Shown here one piece after another: positions 1-10,507 of a DNA stretch of 64,000 nucleotides. Under the pieces are notes generated by a model. That model was not told the DNA's origin and searched no databases. It saw only the letters and a list, made by a program, of their open reading frames with translations. How positions within the stretch are numbered: position 1 is the stretch's first letter; every line of letters starts with the position of its first letter. This DNA comes from Plazaster borealis (lineage: Eukaryota; Echinodermata; Asteroidea; Forcipulatida; Labidiasteridae): assembly GCA_021014325.1 (NCBI GenBank), contig CM037461.1, positions 3,001,501 through 3,065,500 on the forward strand. The letters are read 5' to 3'. Made by a program: the position numbers and the translations under genes.

Positions 1-394
1 TCTACCGAACGTACATGTATGGTCAATTACCCAAAGCAAGCTTCCGGCATTATTAAACTTAAAGGTAAGTCTATTATACAACAGGATTGGAAGAGCTGAC
101 GATTTTTGTGTGTGTGATCAACCAAACCTGTGAACATTTGGGCTTAATCGGTTGTGTGAGTCGGGAGAAAATAGTGAAAAACCATGCATAATTTTCAGCA
201 TGTAAACACACTGTCCTTAATTTTGGTTGTAACAACCGATATCATATGTTTCTCAAGGTTTTCAGATACAGTTTCCTCGAACATGACTTTCAGATGGAAA
301 TATTTCACAGAACAAAAACAGAGGTTCTAGTTTAAATTTCATAGTTAGCTTTCAGACTAAAAAATAATCAATTTTATCCTTACCAATCATGTAT
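1..394. other. Non-coding, with a decayed MITE remnant
   Basis: No gene is visible. Positions about 110-320 resemble the interior of the TTAA-flanked family D elements (2724-3083 and 57197-57551): the shared landmarks are 'acctgtgaacatttgggctt' and 'gagaaaatagtgaaaaacc'. Only one end is recognisable, so this is a fragment. Confidence 0.4.
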
Positions 395-610
395 TCACTG
401 CAAAAACTTGGGGTTAAAATTGACATCATGGGTGATGTCACATTACCCAAGAGAGAATCAACATTAACATCATAGGGTGTTTAAATAACACCAATGTAAA
501 TGTGTTGTTAGATTTTTTTTAACACCATACGGTGTAAAGGTTTATTCTATTTTCGGTATCTATATAACAACATGTATGGTATTAATTTTAACACCCCAGT
601 TTGTGCAGTG
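395..610. mobile_element. MITE family E, copy 1 (TA-site, Tc1/mariner-like)
   Basis: About 215 bp with inverted ends CACTGCAAAAACTTGGGG and a matching end ...GTTTGTGCAGTG. The interior alternates 'taacacc' and 'ggtgtt', so much of the element can fold on itself. The same structure recurs at 1173-1374 and 3301-3520. The TA target site is clear only in the third copy. There is no coding capacity. Confidence 0.7.
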
Positions 611-1172
611 TAATACCTTTAAAGGAGTGGCACACAATAGTCTACTTTTGTTTGGTGGAGTAGTTTCATTTAGGCTATATTAGGTCTACAACATCACGAC
701 TGGTTGCCCCTTTTTCACGTAGCTCCCAGTCAGTAAATTTTAACTTCAGCAACCTACTTCTGATCAGGGTCACCAAAAAACCCACCCCATTGGTTACTTC
801 GCTGCAAAGTGCAGACCCCGTGCACTAAATCTGAACCGTCAGTCAAATAAATATCCCGGCACCTCCACTCTGGGTCGTGTTTACTGCTTATTTATGGTCC
901 GACTATAGGTGTGAAATATTTACGCTACATCCCGGGTTCACGGGAATCAAGTTTACCTTACAAAGTTACTAGAAATTTCCTCACCGTTACTTTTGTTTTT
1001 GTATGACCTCAGAAAAGAGCTCAATAGGGTAAGCTACGGGATTTTATTACAATAAGGTATACTGCAGATCATGTCAACAAGGTGGCTGACAATGGCAGCA
1101 GTGAGTGAAAGAGAACGAGTACAAGATGGGAAAGGAGAAAGCGGGTCTGGTTTGGGTGGGGAGGGGTGGTGC
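611..1172. other. Intergenic, nothing recognised
   Basis: No open frame with coding character, repeat or RNA gene was recognised here. The 3' part is purine-rich (1105-1170). Confidence 0.4.
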
Positions 1173-1374
1173 ACTGAAAAACTTGGGTGTTAAATGTGAC
1201 ACCATATACATACCGAAGAGAGAATCAAAATTAACATCTTAGGATGGTAAAATAACACCAGTGTAATTGTGTTGAAGAAGTAAGTGTTATTTTAACACCC
1301 TGTGGTATAATTTTATTTGTTTGGGTATCTGTATGTAAAAACACCAAGGTGTCAATTTTAACACCCCAGTTTTG
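1173..1374. mobile_element. MITE family E, copy 2
   Basis: Shares the interior landmark 'ccgaagagagaatc' and the complementary TTAACACC/GGTGT blocks with the elements at 395-610 and 3301-3520. The left end reads CACTGAAAAACTTGGG. The right end is eroded. Confidence 0.6.
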
Positions 1375-1479
1375 TTTTAATTTTGTAACATTGTTATATA
1401 TTTCTGGTAATGAAACCAAGGTTGCCTCAGGTGAACTTAAACCTGTAAACAAGGGTGTTTGCTATGTGAACCAGAAAGA

Positions 1480-1684
1480 ATTTGACCAGAAACACCGGGG
1501 TTAAACCCCTACCTTCCATGATAAGTGTTCTGGGTTCTTTTACGTGCACTACCTTTAGTAGTACACGGGACCTACGGCTTAATGTACCATCCGAAGGACA
1601 AAGCAATTATGGTAAGGGATCTTGCTCAAAGATACAAGTGTCATGACCGGGATTCGAACCCACACTCTTGAGTCCGGTGCTCTT
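1480..1684 (-). mobile_element. tRNA-derived SINE fragment
   Basis: Read on the minus strand it carries a pol III B-box-like GGTTCGAATCC (plus strand 'gggattcgaaccc', near 1650) followed by the SINE body also seen at 59024-59437 ('gggttcttttacgtgca', 'catccgaaggac'). The A-box end is truncated where the family A MITE begins at 1687. Confidence 0.65.
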
Positions 1685-1686
1685 AC

Positions 1687-2046
1687 AGGCACTGTACACG
1701 TTTGGTCAATTACTCAAAATATACATTAGCATAAAAACTGACTTGGTAACGAGCAACGGAGAGCCGTTGATAGTATAAAACATTGTGAGAAACTGCTCCC
1801 TCTGAAGTAACGTAGTTTTTGAAAAGGAGGTAATTTCTCACTAAAATAATAAAAGACTTCAGGCCTGAAGCCTTTTATTCTTATCTGAAAGCACAGAAAT
1901 TTGTACAACAAGGGTGTTTTTTCTTTTATCCTTGCAACTTCGATGACCAATTGAGCCCAAATTTTCACAGGCTTGTTATTTTATGCCTTGGGATACACCA
2001 AGTGAGAACACTGGTCTTTGACAATTAGCAAACGTGTTCGGTGCCT
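1687..2046 (-). mobile_element. TTAA-site MITE, family A, copy 1
   Basis: About 360 bp with inverted ends AGGCACTGTACACGTTTGG and CCAAACGTGTTCGGTGCCT. The right flank is TTAA and the left flank is the degenerate TTAC. It is in reverse orientation relative to the copies at 9716, 13339, 17592, 32245 and 42777. The centre holds the family's short palindrome around 'ttcaggcctgaag'. A TTAA target with AGG ends suits a Kolobok/piggyBac-type transposase; no transposase is encoded. Confidence 0.75.
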
Positions 2047-2088
2047 TTAACCGCTTGGCAATGACACGCTGCACGCAGTGTGATGCAC

Positions 2089-2114
2089 CATGGAGGTAGA
2101 ATTCTACCTCCATG
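2089..2114. mobile_element. CATGGAGG palindrome, 26 bp, flanked by 7 bp direct repeats
   Basis: A perfect 26 bp palindrome: CATGGAGGTAGAA followed by its exact reverse complement. Both sides are flanked by GATGCAC (2082-2088 and 2115-2121), as a target-site duplication would be. Related palindromes with their own 7 bp flanking repeats occur at 33032-33253, 47952-47968, 51460-51493 and 61847-61882. Confidence 0.6.
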
Positions 2115-2121
2115 GATGCAC

Positions 2122-2723
2122 AGAGTCTGCAATTCTCCTGATTGTGACTTGTTGGTAACTGTTTTGTTCCAATTACAAACGGGCTCACCACAGTGAGTCC
2201 AACGATAGAGAAAGGTCCAGCTAAACCAATCGGTGAATTTGTAGGGAATTAAAGTTTTAATCTCTCCGATCAATGGCGAGGTAAATTTACACCTCGAACA
2301 AATCGTTACAGCTTAGGACGTCTGTAAACTGCTACTGGAATGTTAATGAATACAAAATGGATTTACGCTATAAAAGGAACAATGGAATGCAGCCATTCCG
2401 AGTTTCATCAACGTAAAAGGGAAACGTGTTGTGTACAAAAACATACTGCTATACAAACTTCAACATCGGTGAATGTGTCTTTTTAAGTCGGACGTTTTAG
2501 TAGCCCGGATTTTAAAGGTATTGTACGGGATTGGTAAGGGTTACAAAACATAATTGTTTAATTTTAGTCTGAAACGAAAGCTTATACTGATTATGAAGTT
2601 TTATTTATTTATTTATTTTAAATCTTCGGATATAAGTATATTATACATACTTTTAAAATTGTCAGGGTCAAGCCAAAGTTAAAAAAAACCCTGTCATGAT
2701 CATGTGTCAGACCCAAAAGTTAA
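2122..2723. other. Intergenic, nothing recognised
   Basis: AT-rich sequence with a short ATTT run near 2600. No gene, RNA or repeat family was recognised. Confidence 0.4.
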
Positions 2724-3083
2724 AGGAACGTTACAGAACTGGTAATTAAAATTTTCTTTAAGATCACAGATTTACATAAAACGTACACGTCTAATGATGA
2801 TGATAGTAGAAGACATCCCTAGAAATATTTCTGTCTGAAATGCCATATTTGATGAGAAATAAATAAAACTAATTTCCGATTGGAGTTTATCGCTCATGAG
2901 CGTTTTATTCATGCATTGTATAACACATGCAAATGTGTAATCGGTTTTTCACTATTTTCTCGCGACCCAGATGGCCGATCGATCTCAAACTTCTACGGGA
3001 CTTTTTTTTCAGTTTATGTATGTGGTGGATTATATAAAGTGCCTAACTGTTTTGTTAGCAAAAACCAATTCTGTAATGTTCCT
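2724..3083. mobile_element. TTAA-site MITE, family D, copy 1
   Basis: 360 bp with inverted ends AGGAACGTTACAGAACTGG and CCAATTCTGTAATGTTCCT, each next to TTAA. The centre has the palindrome CGCTCATGAGCG. The second copy is at 57197-57551 in the opposite orientation. The open frame at 2880-3101 lies inside it and is not a gene. Confidence 0.75.
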
Positions 3084-3300
3084 TTAAATTATTTATGTTA
3101 AATATCTTCTTCTAAAATGAAGTCATATTTTAGAAAACTGTATCTGAAAACCTAACCCCACCGCATTACTGATTTAGTGATTAGTGATAGTGTAAAATAG
3201 TTAAGCATTGAAAATCATCCCTATTTAATATGACATATGAACTTGTAAAAACCTGGTGGACTAGTGAAGTACATGACAAACTAACTAGTTCTGATGGCTA

Positions 3301-3520
3301 CACTGCCAAAAATGGGGGTGTCACAATTGACACCGTGGGTGTTGTCACATATAGATACCGAAGAGAGAATCAACATTAACATTAGACCACCAGTGTAATT
3401 GTTTTTGCAGAAATGAGTGTTATTGTAACACCCTATGGTTGTAAATTTTGATTCTTTGTTTTTGGTATCGATATGTGACAACACCCGTGGTGTCTATTTA
3501 AAAACCCGGTGTTTGCAGTG
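3301..3520. mobile_element. MITE family E, copy 3, with TA duplication
   Basis: 220 bp with ends CACTGCCAAAAATGGGGGTG and ...CCGGTGTTTGCAGTG, bounded by TA on each side (3299-3300, 3521-3522). This is the clearest support for a TA target, typical of Tc1/mariner-type elements. Confidence 0.7.
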
Positions 3521-3681
3521 TAGTCAATTAAAGGGCAAACCCTGAATTAAGAAACACAATATAGATTTTCCGTATTATCCAGTGTAGTATCTTGCCTGCC
3601 ACAAAGGTTCTGAGCTGGAATGTACATTATTTGTACAGAAAAGTTACATGGTCTGAAGTATTTGAAGTGGTTTCTGTTTAA

Positions 3682-4064
3682 AGACAGTGTACACTATTGG
3701 TAATTGTCAAAGACCAGTCTTCTCACTTGGTGTATCTCAACATAATATATGCATAAAATAACAAACCTGTGAAAATTTGAGCTCGATCGGTCGTCGGAGT
3801 TGCAAGATAACTATGAAAGAAAAAACACCCTTGTCACACGAAGTTGTGTGCTTTCAGATGCTTGATTTCGAGACCTCAAGTTCTAAACTTGAGGTCTCGA
3901 AATCAAATTCGTGGAAAATTACTTCTTTCTCGAAAACTACTCCACTTCAGAGGGAGCCGTTTCTCACAATGTTTTATACTACCAACCTCTCCCCATTACT
4001 TGATACCAAGTAAGGTTTTGTGCTAATAATTATTTTGAGTAATTACCAATAGTGTCCACTGCCT
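3682..4064 (+). mobile_element. TTAA-site MITE, family B, copy 1
   Basis: 383 bp with ends AGACAGTGTACACTATTGG and CCAATAGTGTCCACTGCCT and TTAA on both sides. Its flanking sequence matches family A, but its centre is a different, longer hairpin (arms about 'gatttcgagacctcaag', 3864-3905). The second copy is at 57556-57936. Confidence 0.75.
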
Positions 4065-4065
4065 T

Positions 4066-4167
4066 TAAGATATAACTTACCAGCTGGATGTACATGGTTA
4101 CTTTTTTGTACAGAAAGGTTACATGTCTGAAGTAATTGAAGTGGTTTCTGTTTGAGATAGAACTTAC
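4066..4167 (-). repeat. Tandem duplication containing a 5' splice-site-like motif
   Basis: An 87 bp segment is repeated head to tail, so that the minus-strand motif CTGGTAAGTT occurs twice (acttac at 4075-4080 and 4162-4167). Part of the unit ('ttacatg..ctgaagta') is seen a third time at about 3637-3680, on the far side of the family B MITE. The copy at 4162-4167 sits exactly at the end of the candidate exon below. Confidence 0.5.
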
Positions 4168-4371
4168 CAGTGAATGTGCACTTGGACCGCGGTTGTCCAG
4201 CTGTAAACTCATTCGTCCACTGCGAGGGTTGAACTCGGTCGCACTTGCCGATTCGAAGGTCCTATCCGAGGCCCGTAGCCGGCCCGCGGCGGACAGGCGA
4301 TGTGGGCTTGCCATCAGTACCGCAGCTATGTCCGATATCGGCGTGAACTGGTCCGCGTCCGTAGTTTCCAT
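4168..4371 (-). CDS. Candidate 5' coding exon of an unrecognised gene
   Basis: On the minus strand an ATG at 4371-4369 opens 68 codons that run without a stop into a strong splice donor (CACTG|GTAAGT, exon end at 4168). The protein starts METTDADQFTPISDI and ends near QLDNRGPSAHSL. It is rich in Ser, Ala and Arg, with no signal peptide or membrane segment. The stretch is distinctly GC- and CpG-rich against AT-rich surroundings, as for a first exon near a CpG-type promoter. Downstream exons would lie below 4162 or beyond the window; I see none inside. A CRE-like TGACGTCA lies about 290 bp upstream. I do not recognise the family. It could be a chance open frame. Confidence 0.45.
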
Positions 4372-4661
4372 TCTTGGGGGCCAAGTGTGAACTTCTGGCA
4401 CAAAAGGACCGGTTTATTTCTTATCAGAGTAAATTTGTTGATGGTAAAACCGGAGATAAAGTTTGTGGCTTTGTAGATCAAGATAACACGAAATCCATAG
4501 TGAAGAATGTAACTCATAACTGGTTAGGGCACAAGTTTCAAGCATACAATGTGCATAGCCTACAAAAGTGCACCCGTCAGTGAATCAAACTATCCACTCA
4601 CATACTTAATGCATAATTAATTAACATCCAATCAGATCATGCCCAGACGACTCCTCGAGAG

Positions 4662-4669
4662 TGACGTCA
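4662..4669. promoter_or_regulatory. CRE-like palindrome TGACGTCA
   Basis: A perfect TGACGTCA with a nearby CCAAT (about 4627) lies about 290 bp upstream of the candidate minus-strand start codon. The position is suggestive only. Confidence 0.25.
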
Positions 4670-5595
4670 CATCCAAGATCACGGGCAATCATTACAGTCG
4701 GCTTCATTTGCACAATCCGTTGCCATGGTTTCCGGTATGAGAGGGAATAAATCTCCAACAAACAAAAAGCAGTCCAATACTGCGGAACAAAGTATCGAGA
4801 AAGTACACTGTCAACAACCACACAATTTATTGGGTGTCAACTACCAAGAATTCTTGCCAGCAACAACTCACCATTTCTTGTATTTTGAAAAAGATATTCA
4901 CACAGGCAGACCAACACTGGATTCTTGAGCCGACAAGTGGTCTATGTATAAGGCGGCACAATGTCCCAAGTCCGGGTTAAGCGACCTATCTACGCAAAGA
5001 GAACTTGATAAAAGTGTCATCACTTCGAACGGTCAAGGGTTTGTTCATTATGACGATATCAGATGTGGCTGTTGTATTCAGTAAAAAACAGAATAGTTGA
5101 TCAAACAAGTACTGGGTTTTGCAGCGAGATATTTAGTTGAGTCCACTTCACACTATACATCGCAACAACAAGTTTTCAGGACAAGCAGCCGAGTTTTTGA
5201 CTCGTGCTTTTGTGTTCCCCACATATACCCTAATACACTGATTGTTCCCTATTGTGAAACCCACATGGTTACTTTCCCATGGATTTGTATTCACCATTGT
5301 CAACCTATAAAACGCCGTTGGGATACCAACGAGTCTCACCTGGACGCGCAACTCAAGGACATTATGCCTACTGACGGGGCCAGACTATTTTTCTTGGACA
5401 CGGTTCGACGACTGTTGTTTGTTGTCCTGGTTACGTCAGCATACAGCCGGTTAGTTGGTGCTATACGGTGGGTTTTGTGGGGGTAATTTATTACTTAATT
5501 GAGACAAGAAATATGTGTAACTTGAGTCTTATTAGTAATTTTCCATTTTTTATTTTGAGGCCGACTGCAAGGTAGGGTCGTATTATTAGTAACTA
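4670..5595. other. Intergenic; one unrecognised open frame
   Basis: A 129-codon plus-strand frame (5097-5486) begins MIKQVLGFAARYLVE. It has no recognised domain, no splice or CpG context, and no second copy in the window, so I do not call it a gene. Nothing else is visible. Confidence 0.35.
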
Positions 5596-5790
5596 GGCTA
5601 CTCCAAAAATTAATGACTATAAAAACTTACTTGGTGAGAAGCACGGCAGCTGTTGATAGTTTAAACTATTTTGAGGAAAAGATTCTCTTCGTTAAAGGCC
5701 CATATGGTTTGGATAATTTTCACCCCAAAACATTTGAATCTGAGAAACAATTCAGCACATGAATCGTTTCTCAGATTTTCTGAGGGTTAT
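5596..5790 (-). mobile_element. TTAA-site MITE fragment, family C-like
   Basis: Matches half of the family C elements (43719, 51622, 58156): 'aaaaacttacttggtgagaag', then a central hairpin with arms 'ctgagaaac'/'gtttctcag' (about 5742-5777). The TTAA end is not preserved. Confidence 0.45.
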
Positions 5791-6132
5791 TTGATGTCCG
5801 TTCGTGAATGCTGCGGCCATGGAGATGCGGTTGGTACCCGCTGCCACATCGCTAAACTTTGATGGATTCGACGTTCTTCTGAAAATCCAAGACAGTTTTT
5901 GATGCTGTTTCCTCAGCAAGTAGACACTGAAAATTCACATGTGACTTTTAATGTATATTTTTCTTTACAAATTTGCCAATAAATCAGCATTACGTTGAGA
6001 AAAACCAATCCACGACCCTATAAAGATGCTATGTCCTATTTTTGACAGATTTGACCCAGAAAACTGATAAAATGTTAAACAGCTGTTTTCATATAAGATT
6101 CGAAAGGTATTTCACGAAAAACAAAAACAAAA
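5791..6132. other. Intergenic, nothing recognised
   Basis: No feature was recognised. The segment around 5800-5880 resembles 'gtccgtt..gaatgctgc' in the inverted-arm region 45440-45500. Confidence 0.35.
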
Positions 6133-6417
<285 letters not shown>

Positions 6418-6419
<2 letters not shown>

Positions 6420-7010
6420 ATTAGTGGTAATTTATTAAAAACTAATAAATATATTATTTTCGGGATCCCAACATTATCTCGTGCCCATCAGCCATGTACA
6501 CCACATTGTCCATGTTGCATGTGCATTGTCCGTGGCACAAATGAAAAAAAGTGTTTGTGCGATGTTTAAGAACCAAGTATTATTGTTATAATGTTTTGAA
6601 ACAGCTTCATCTGTCAAAACTCGTTTAGAAAAAAATTACTGTTTGTAATTGACACGAATTCCAAATTACGGTTACAGTCCACAAAATTCTCTGACAACGC
6701 TAATTTATAACTGTATACAACATCATGTGCATGTTCAATAAACCCTTTTTGTCTTATTCTAAAAAGAGTAACAATGGATTATAACTAGATGGCCCGAGAC
6801 CAAAATCTCACAAGAGGGCGTGCGCACCCAAGTGGAAAGTTGATTTTTGACACTGGCGGGATGCCGACCTTCGGAAGTCCCATAATGATGAGGATGGTGC
6901 TCAATATCAACTGGAGAGATTGCGTGTCCAATAGGCCTAAATCCATCTACGGCATTATAACGCAGAGCTTTTGAGGAAGATGTCTAACTTTCTTTACTCT
7001 ATTTCTCTGG
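6418..7010. other. Intergenic, nothing recognised
   Basis: No gene, RNA or repeat was recognised. Confidence 0.35.
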
Positions 7011-7100
7011 TTGACGGAGACCATTCATTTCAAAACAAACGCTTTCAAATGCCTTTTGTAGCCAAAATCGCCCAATCTAAGGCAACTTGTCCCTTTAAGG
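7011..7100 (-). mobile_element. Fragment of TTAA-site foldback family H
   Basis: Ends in CAACTTGTCCCT|TTAA and contains 'aaacaaacgctttca', matching the right half of the complete element at 30711-31020. The left half is missing. Confidence 0.5.
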
Positions 7101-8394
7101 CAGTCCAGTCATGGCCCTTGCCCTATGATTATAATCTATTGTTGATGGAAAAACCGTGCTGGTTGGCATGGACGGCCGAATGTTAGCAAAACATCCATTC
7201 GTGTTAGAGTTGGTCCTACTTGGGAATTGGAGAAGTGGAAAACTGGCAGCAAGTCGGTTTGGAAAAAACCCCAACATATTATTCTGGGGTGTTTTTTTTC
7301 TGATTAGCAAAATTCCAAACGGCTGACCTGCCAAAAATTGAAAACAATCTGAAGTTCAGTTGTCCGAAAATATATTTGATTAGTTTTCAAGAGGCTGAGA
7401 GACTTTAAATATTGTTTAAGAATTTCTGATTATAATAGCAATGGTTGCTATGGAGGTTTATTAAGTGTTGTGCGTCCCGTGAGAGAGGTTCGTGGATGAT
7501 AGCGCCCTCTCGTGGGAAAAATTGTGACAAACCAATACGAGAAGGTCTTTAACCAAGACTAGGGTGTGTTAATTAAACAGACAAATTTACCCGAACCTAA
7601 TAGTGTCGTAGTATTGTGTCCACCACATCTCAAAATGGCTTGCGGAAAGGTCTAACGTGACCTCGTGACCTGTCAATGAAACCGAGGTTATCTGAGGAAC
7701 AAAACAGTGGCATTGTGTCAATGTAATTTTTCGGTCCAGAAAACGTATGTGCACACTCTGGGTGCCAGACTAGTCTGCCCTTCGGGTTGCTACATTTGGA
7801 CCAAAAATGGCGTCCAGTAACCACCTGATCAAAGAAAACTGGTCCTTCTATGTCGCAACTCTTTTCAAAACACGCTCTGCTGAGTAAATGTCATTGAAAC
7901 AAAATAGGGATCACTCGACGAAAACGCCGACGCCGAGCTGGTAATCAACAAATGTAAGGGCCTATACTCTACTGAATTTGAGTGCAGCCAACGACTAGTA
8001 AGCCTAGTAATAGGGTTACAACGACTGAAGAATACACGGTAAAGGCTGAGTAAGTATTCAACGAAAACACTCTGACCATGACGCGCGAAGGCCTATTATT
8101 CAATGTTTCAAGTTTTCATGATAGAAGAATAATAATCGTGAGTTTTCACGATGTTAATATAATTGTTAGCCTATTGTTTAATAAAAAAATTAAAAAATAC
8201 TTATACCGGTTTAAATTTAATAATTTTCTCCCTATTTCGTTCCTGAATTTGAAACACTTGTTTTCTCTCCACAGTGGTCACGATAAGCATGCTTAAAATT
8301 ACGGTGGATTAAATTTTAGCAGGCTTCACAAAAATTGATCAACTCCCAAAAATGTGACATTCACCTGTTACTGAAACTATATCACAATCTCATT
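7101..8394. other. Region upstream of sulfotransferase copy 1, mixed repeats
   Basis: Positions 7350-7500 resemble 12560-12660 (upstream of exon 1 of copy 2) and 41810-41960. Positions 7690-7860 resemble the 30300-30560 and 48230-48380 arm segments ('ttggaccaaaaatggcg'). From about 7880 the sequence resembles intron 1 of copies 2 and 3 (13090 onward). No exon 1 like those at 12750 and 17004 was found at the expected place (about 7.6 kb). Confidence 0.4.
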
Positions 8395-9140
8395 TGAACA
8401 AAACCAACGGAAGGATAGTCCCGCCACATGAATCACAATATCCTGCTATTATGTACACGATAGCTCCGGACCTTTCGTGTACGTACACATTAATGAACAT
8501 GTACGTACACGATAATTATAATGTACGTACACAATCACTATCATGTACGTACGTTATAATTAGCGTGTACGTACGTACGTTATATTTATCGTGTACGTAC
8601 ACGAAAACTATCATGTACGTAATGGACGTATGCAATTATTACATTTACGGACACCATAATTATAATGTACGTACACGATAATTATTATGTACGAACACAA
8701 TCCCCTTCGAACTTATCATGTATAACACAATATTGTGCGAAGTCTCCATGCGAAATTCATACTGCAATATAACATGATAGTTATTCTGTACGTACATGAT
8801 AGTTATATTGTACGTACATGATAGTTATCGTGTACATGAGAGGTATCGTGTATACATGATAGATATCCTGTATGATAGTTATCGTGTCTGTTTGCGATAA
8901 GTCCGGAGTTATCATGTACATTCATGATAGTTATCGTGTATATACATGATAGTTATGTGTACGTACATGATAGTTACGTGTATGTACATGATAGTTATCG
9001 TGTATGTACATGATAGTTATGGTATATACATGGTAGCTATCGTGTACGTACATGATAGTCATCGTGTATGTACATGATAGTCATCGTGTATGACAGTTAT
9101 CGTGTACGTACATGATAGTTACGTGTATGTAGGCCTACAC
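8395..9140. repeat. Palindromic minisatellite (GTACGTACATGATAGTTATC type)
   Basis: About 745 bp of irregular tandem repeats of 20-24 bp built from GTACGTAC, CATGATA and TATCGTG. The repeats are largely self-complementary, for example TATCATGTACGTACATGATA. The first half favours 'cgataattat' spacers and the second 'atgatagttatcg'. A motif around 'tccgga' occurs near both 8465 and 8905. It is absent from the equivalent introns of copies 2 and 3. Confidence 0.85.
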
Positions 9141-9715
9141 CCGAAGAGCTGGATTTTTTTTCCCCATTTGGCGGCACTTCGCTTCCGTTGAAAAGCAGAA
9201 TATAAGGCAATGTATAAACAGACGTTGAAATGTGAACCGGTACATAAATATTTGTTACAAAGTTACAATTCTCTGTAGAAAAAACTGACCGGGATCAAGT
9301 TGTGAATGGTTGTTTTATAAAGCATGTTGAGCAGAATTTAGTGCTAGCGATAAAGGGCTAGCCGACTTATGATATTAAAAAGACAATGTTTCCATAATAA
9401 TACGCCTTTCCTTAACATTTATGCATGACGTCATCATTGTGATCCAAAGCCAGGCTACAGGTGCAGCTCCAAGTGGTGGCCATAGATTTTGCGGCTGTGA
9501 TTGGTCAATGAAAAATGGAGCCGGGGGCTTACTGGATCGGTGTATTGATGGCACTGTGCCAGTAGCCTCGTTTTGATTACAATGATAATAATGATAATAC
9601 TAATATAATCATAATAATAATGAAAACTTATAAAGCGCACAAATCCACAAAAGTGCTTATGGCGCTAATACAAACAATAACATGTACATGTGCAGTAATT
9701 AAAATGGAAACTTAA
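9141..9715. other. Intronic or intergenic, with a SINE-tail-like stretch
   Basis: Around 9580-9660 there is 'ataataatgaaaacttataaagcgc', similar to the 3' tail of the SINE at 59024. The rest is unrecognised. Confidence 0.35.
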
Positions 9716-10082
9716 AGGCACTGAACACGTTTGGTAATTGTCAAAGACCAGTGTTCTCACTTGGTGTATCCCAACATATGCATAACATAACAAGCCTGTG
9801 AAAATTTGGACTCAATTGGTCATCGAAGTTGCAAGAAAATGTTGAAAGAAAAAACACCCTTGTTGTACAAATTTGTGTGCTTTCAGATAGGAATAAAAGG
9901 CTTCTTGCAAGAAGTCTTTTATTATTTTAGTGAGAAATTACCTCTTTCTCAAAAACTACGTTTCTTCAGAGGGAGTCGTTTCTTACAATGTTTTATACTA
10001 CCAACAGCTCTCCGTTGCTCGTTACCAAGTACGTTTTTATGCTAACATATTTTTGAGTAATTACCGAACGTGTACTGTGCCT
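9716..10082 (+). mobile_element. TTAA-site MITE, family A, copy 2
   Basis: 367 bp with AGGCACTGAACACGTTTGG and CCGAACGTGTACTGTGCCT ends and TTAA on both sides (9712-9715, 10083-10086). The central palindrome is 'aggcttcttgcaagaagtct'. Confidence 0.8.
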
Positions 10083-10507
10083 TTAAGCTTAGAAAATCCT
10101 GAATACCATACAGTTTAAGAACAAAAAAGAAAAAAAGAAAAAAAATGCCATTACTAAAATACTTGATTGAAAAAAATGAGTCTTCAGGTTTTGTAGATGA
10201 CTTCATGCATAAAAATATTGAGAAAGGCGAGTAACTTGAAAGTTGAAAATAAAACCAAGACAATATAAAAAGTACTTTAAAGTTAATCATTCGAAAGTAA
10301 AAATATCGACTGGTAAAAAACTCAATGCGAGTTTTGCTTCTGACTGATTTGGCGTTACACTAATCTGTTACAAGTTTTTGAGGAAGACAGAACGCACTAC
10401 TCCAGACCTGCATTTATTGTATCGATGGTGTGATTATTAAATTGGGAGGAAAGCATTTCTTCATGTAAATAATTATTTTATCAGCTGGCTGTTTTGTTTT
10501 GTTACAG
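10083..10507 (+). other. Upstream intron of sulfotransferase copy 1
   Basis: The last 200 bp align with intron 1 of copies 2 and 3 ('ctaatctgttaca', 'tatcgatggt', 'atcagctggctgtttt'), but clearly less well than the exons do. It ends in the acceptor TTTTGTTACAG at 10507. Confidence 0.5.

Noticed and set aside
5097..5486. 129-residue open frame as a gene
   Set aside because: No recognised domain, splice context, second copy or composition shift.
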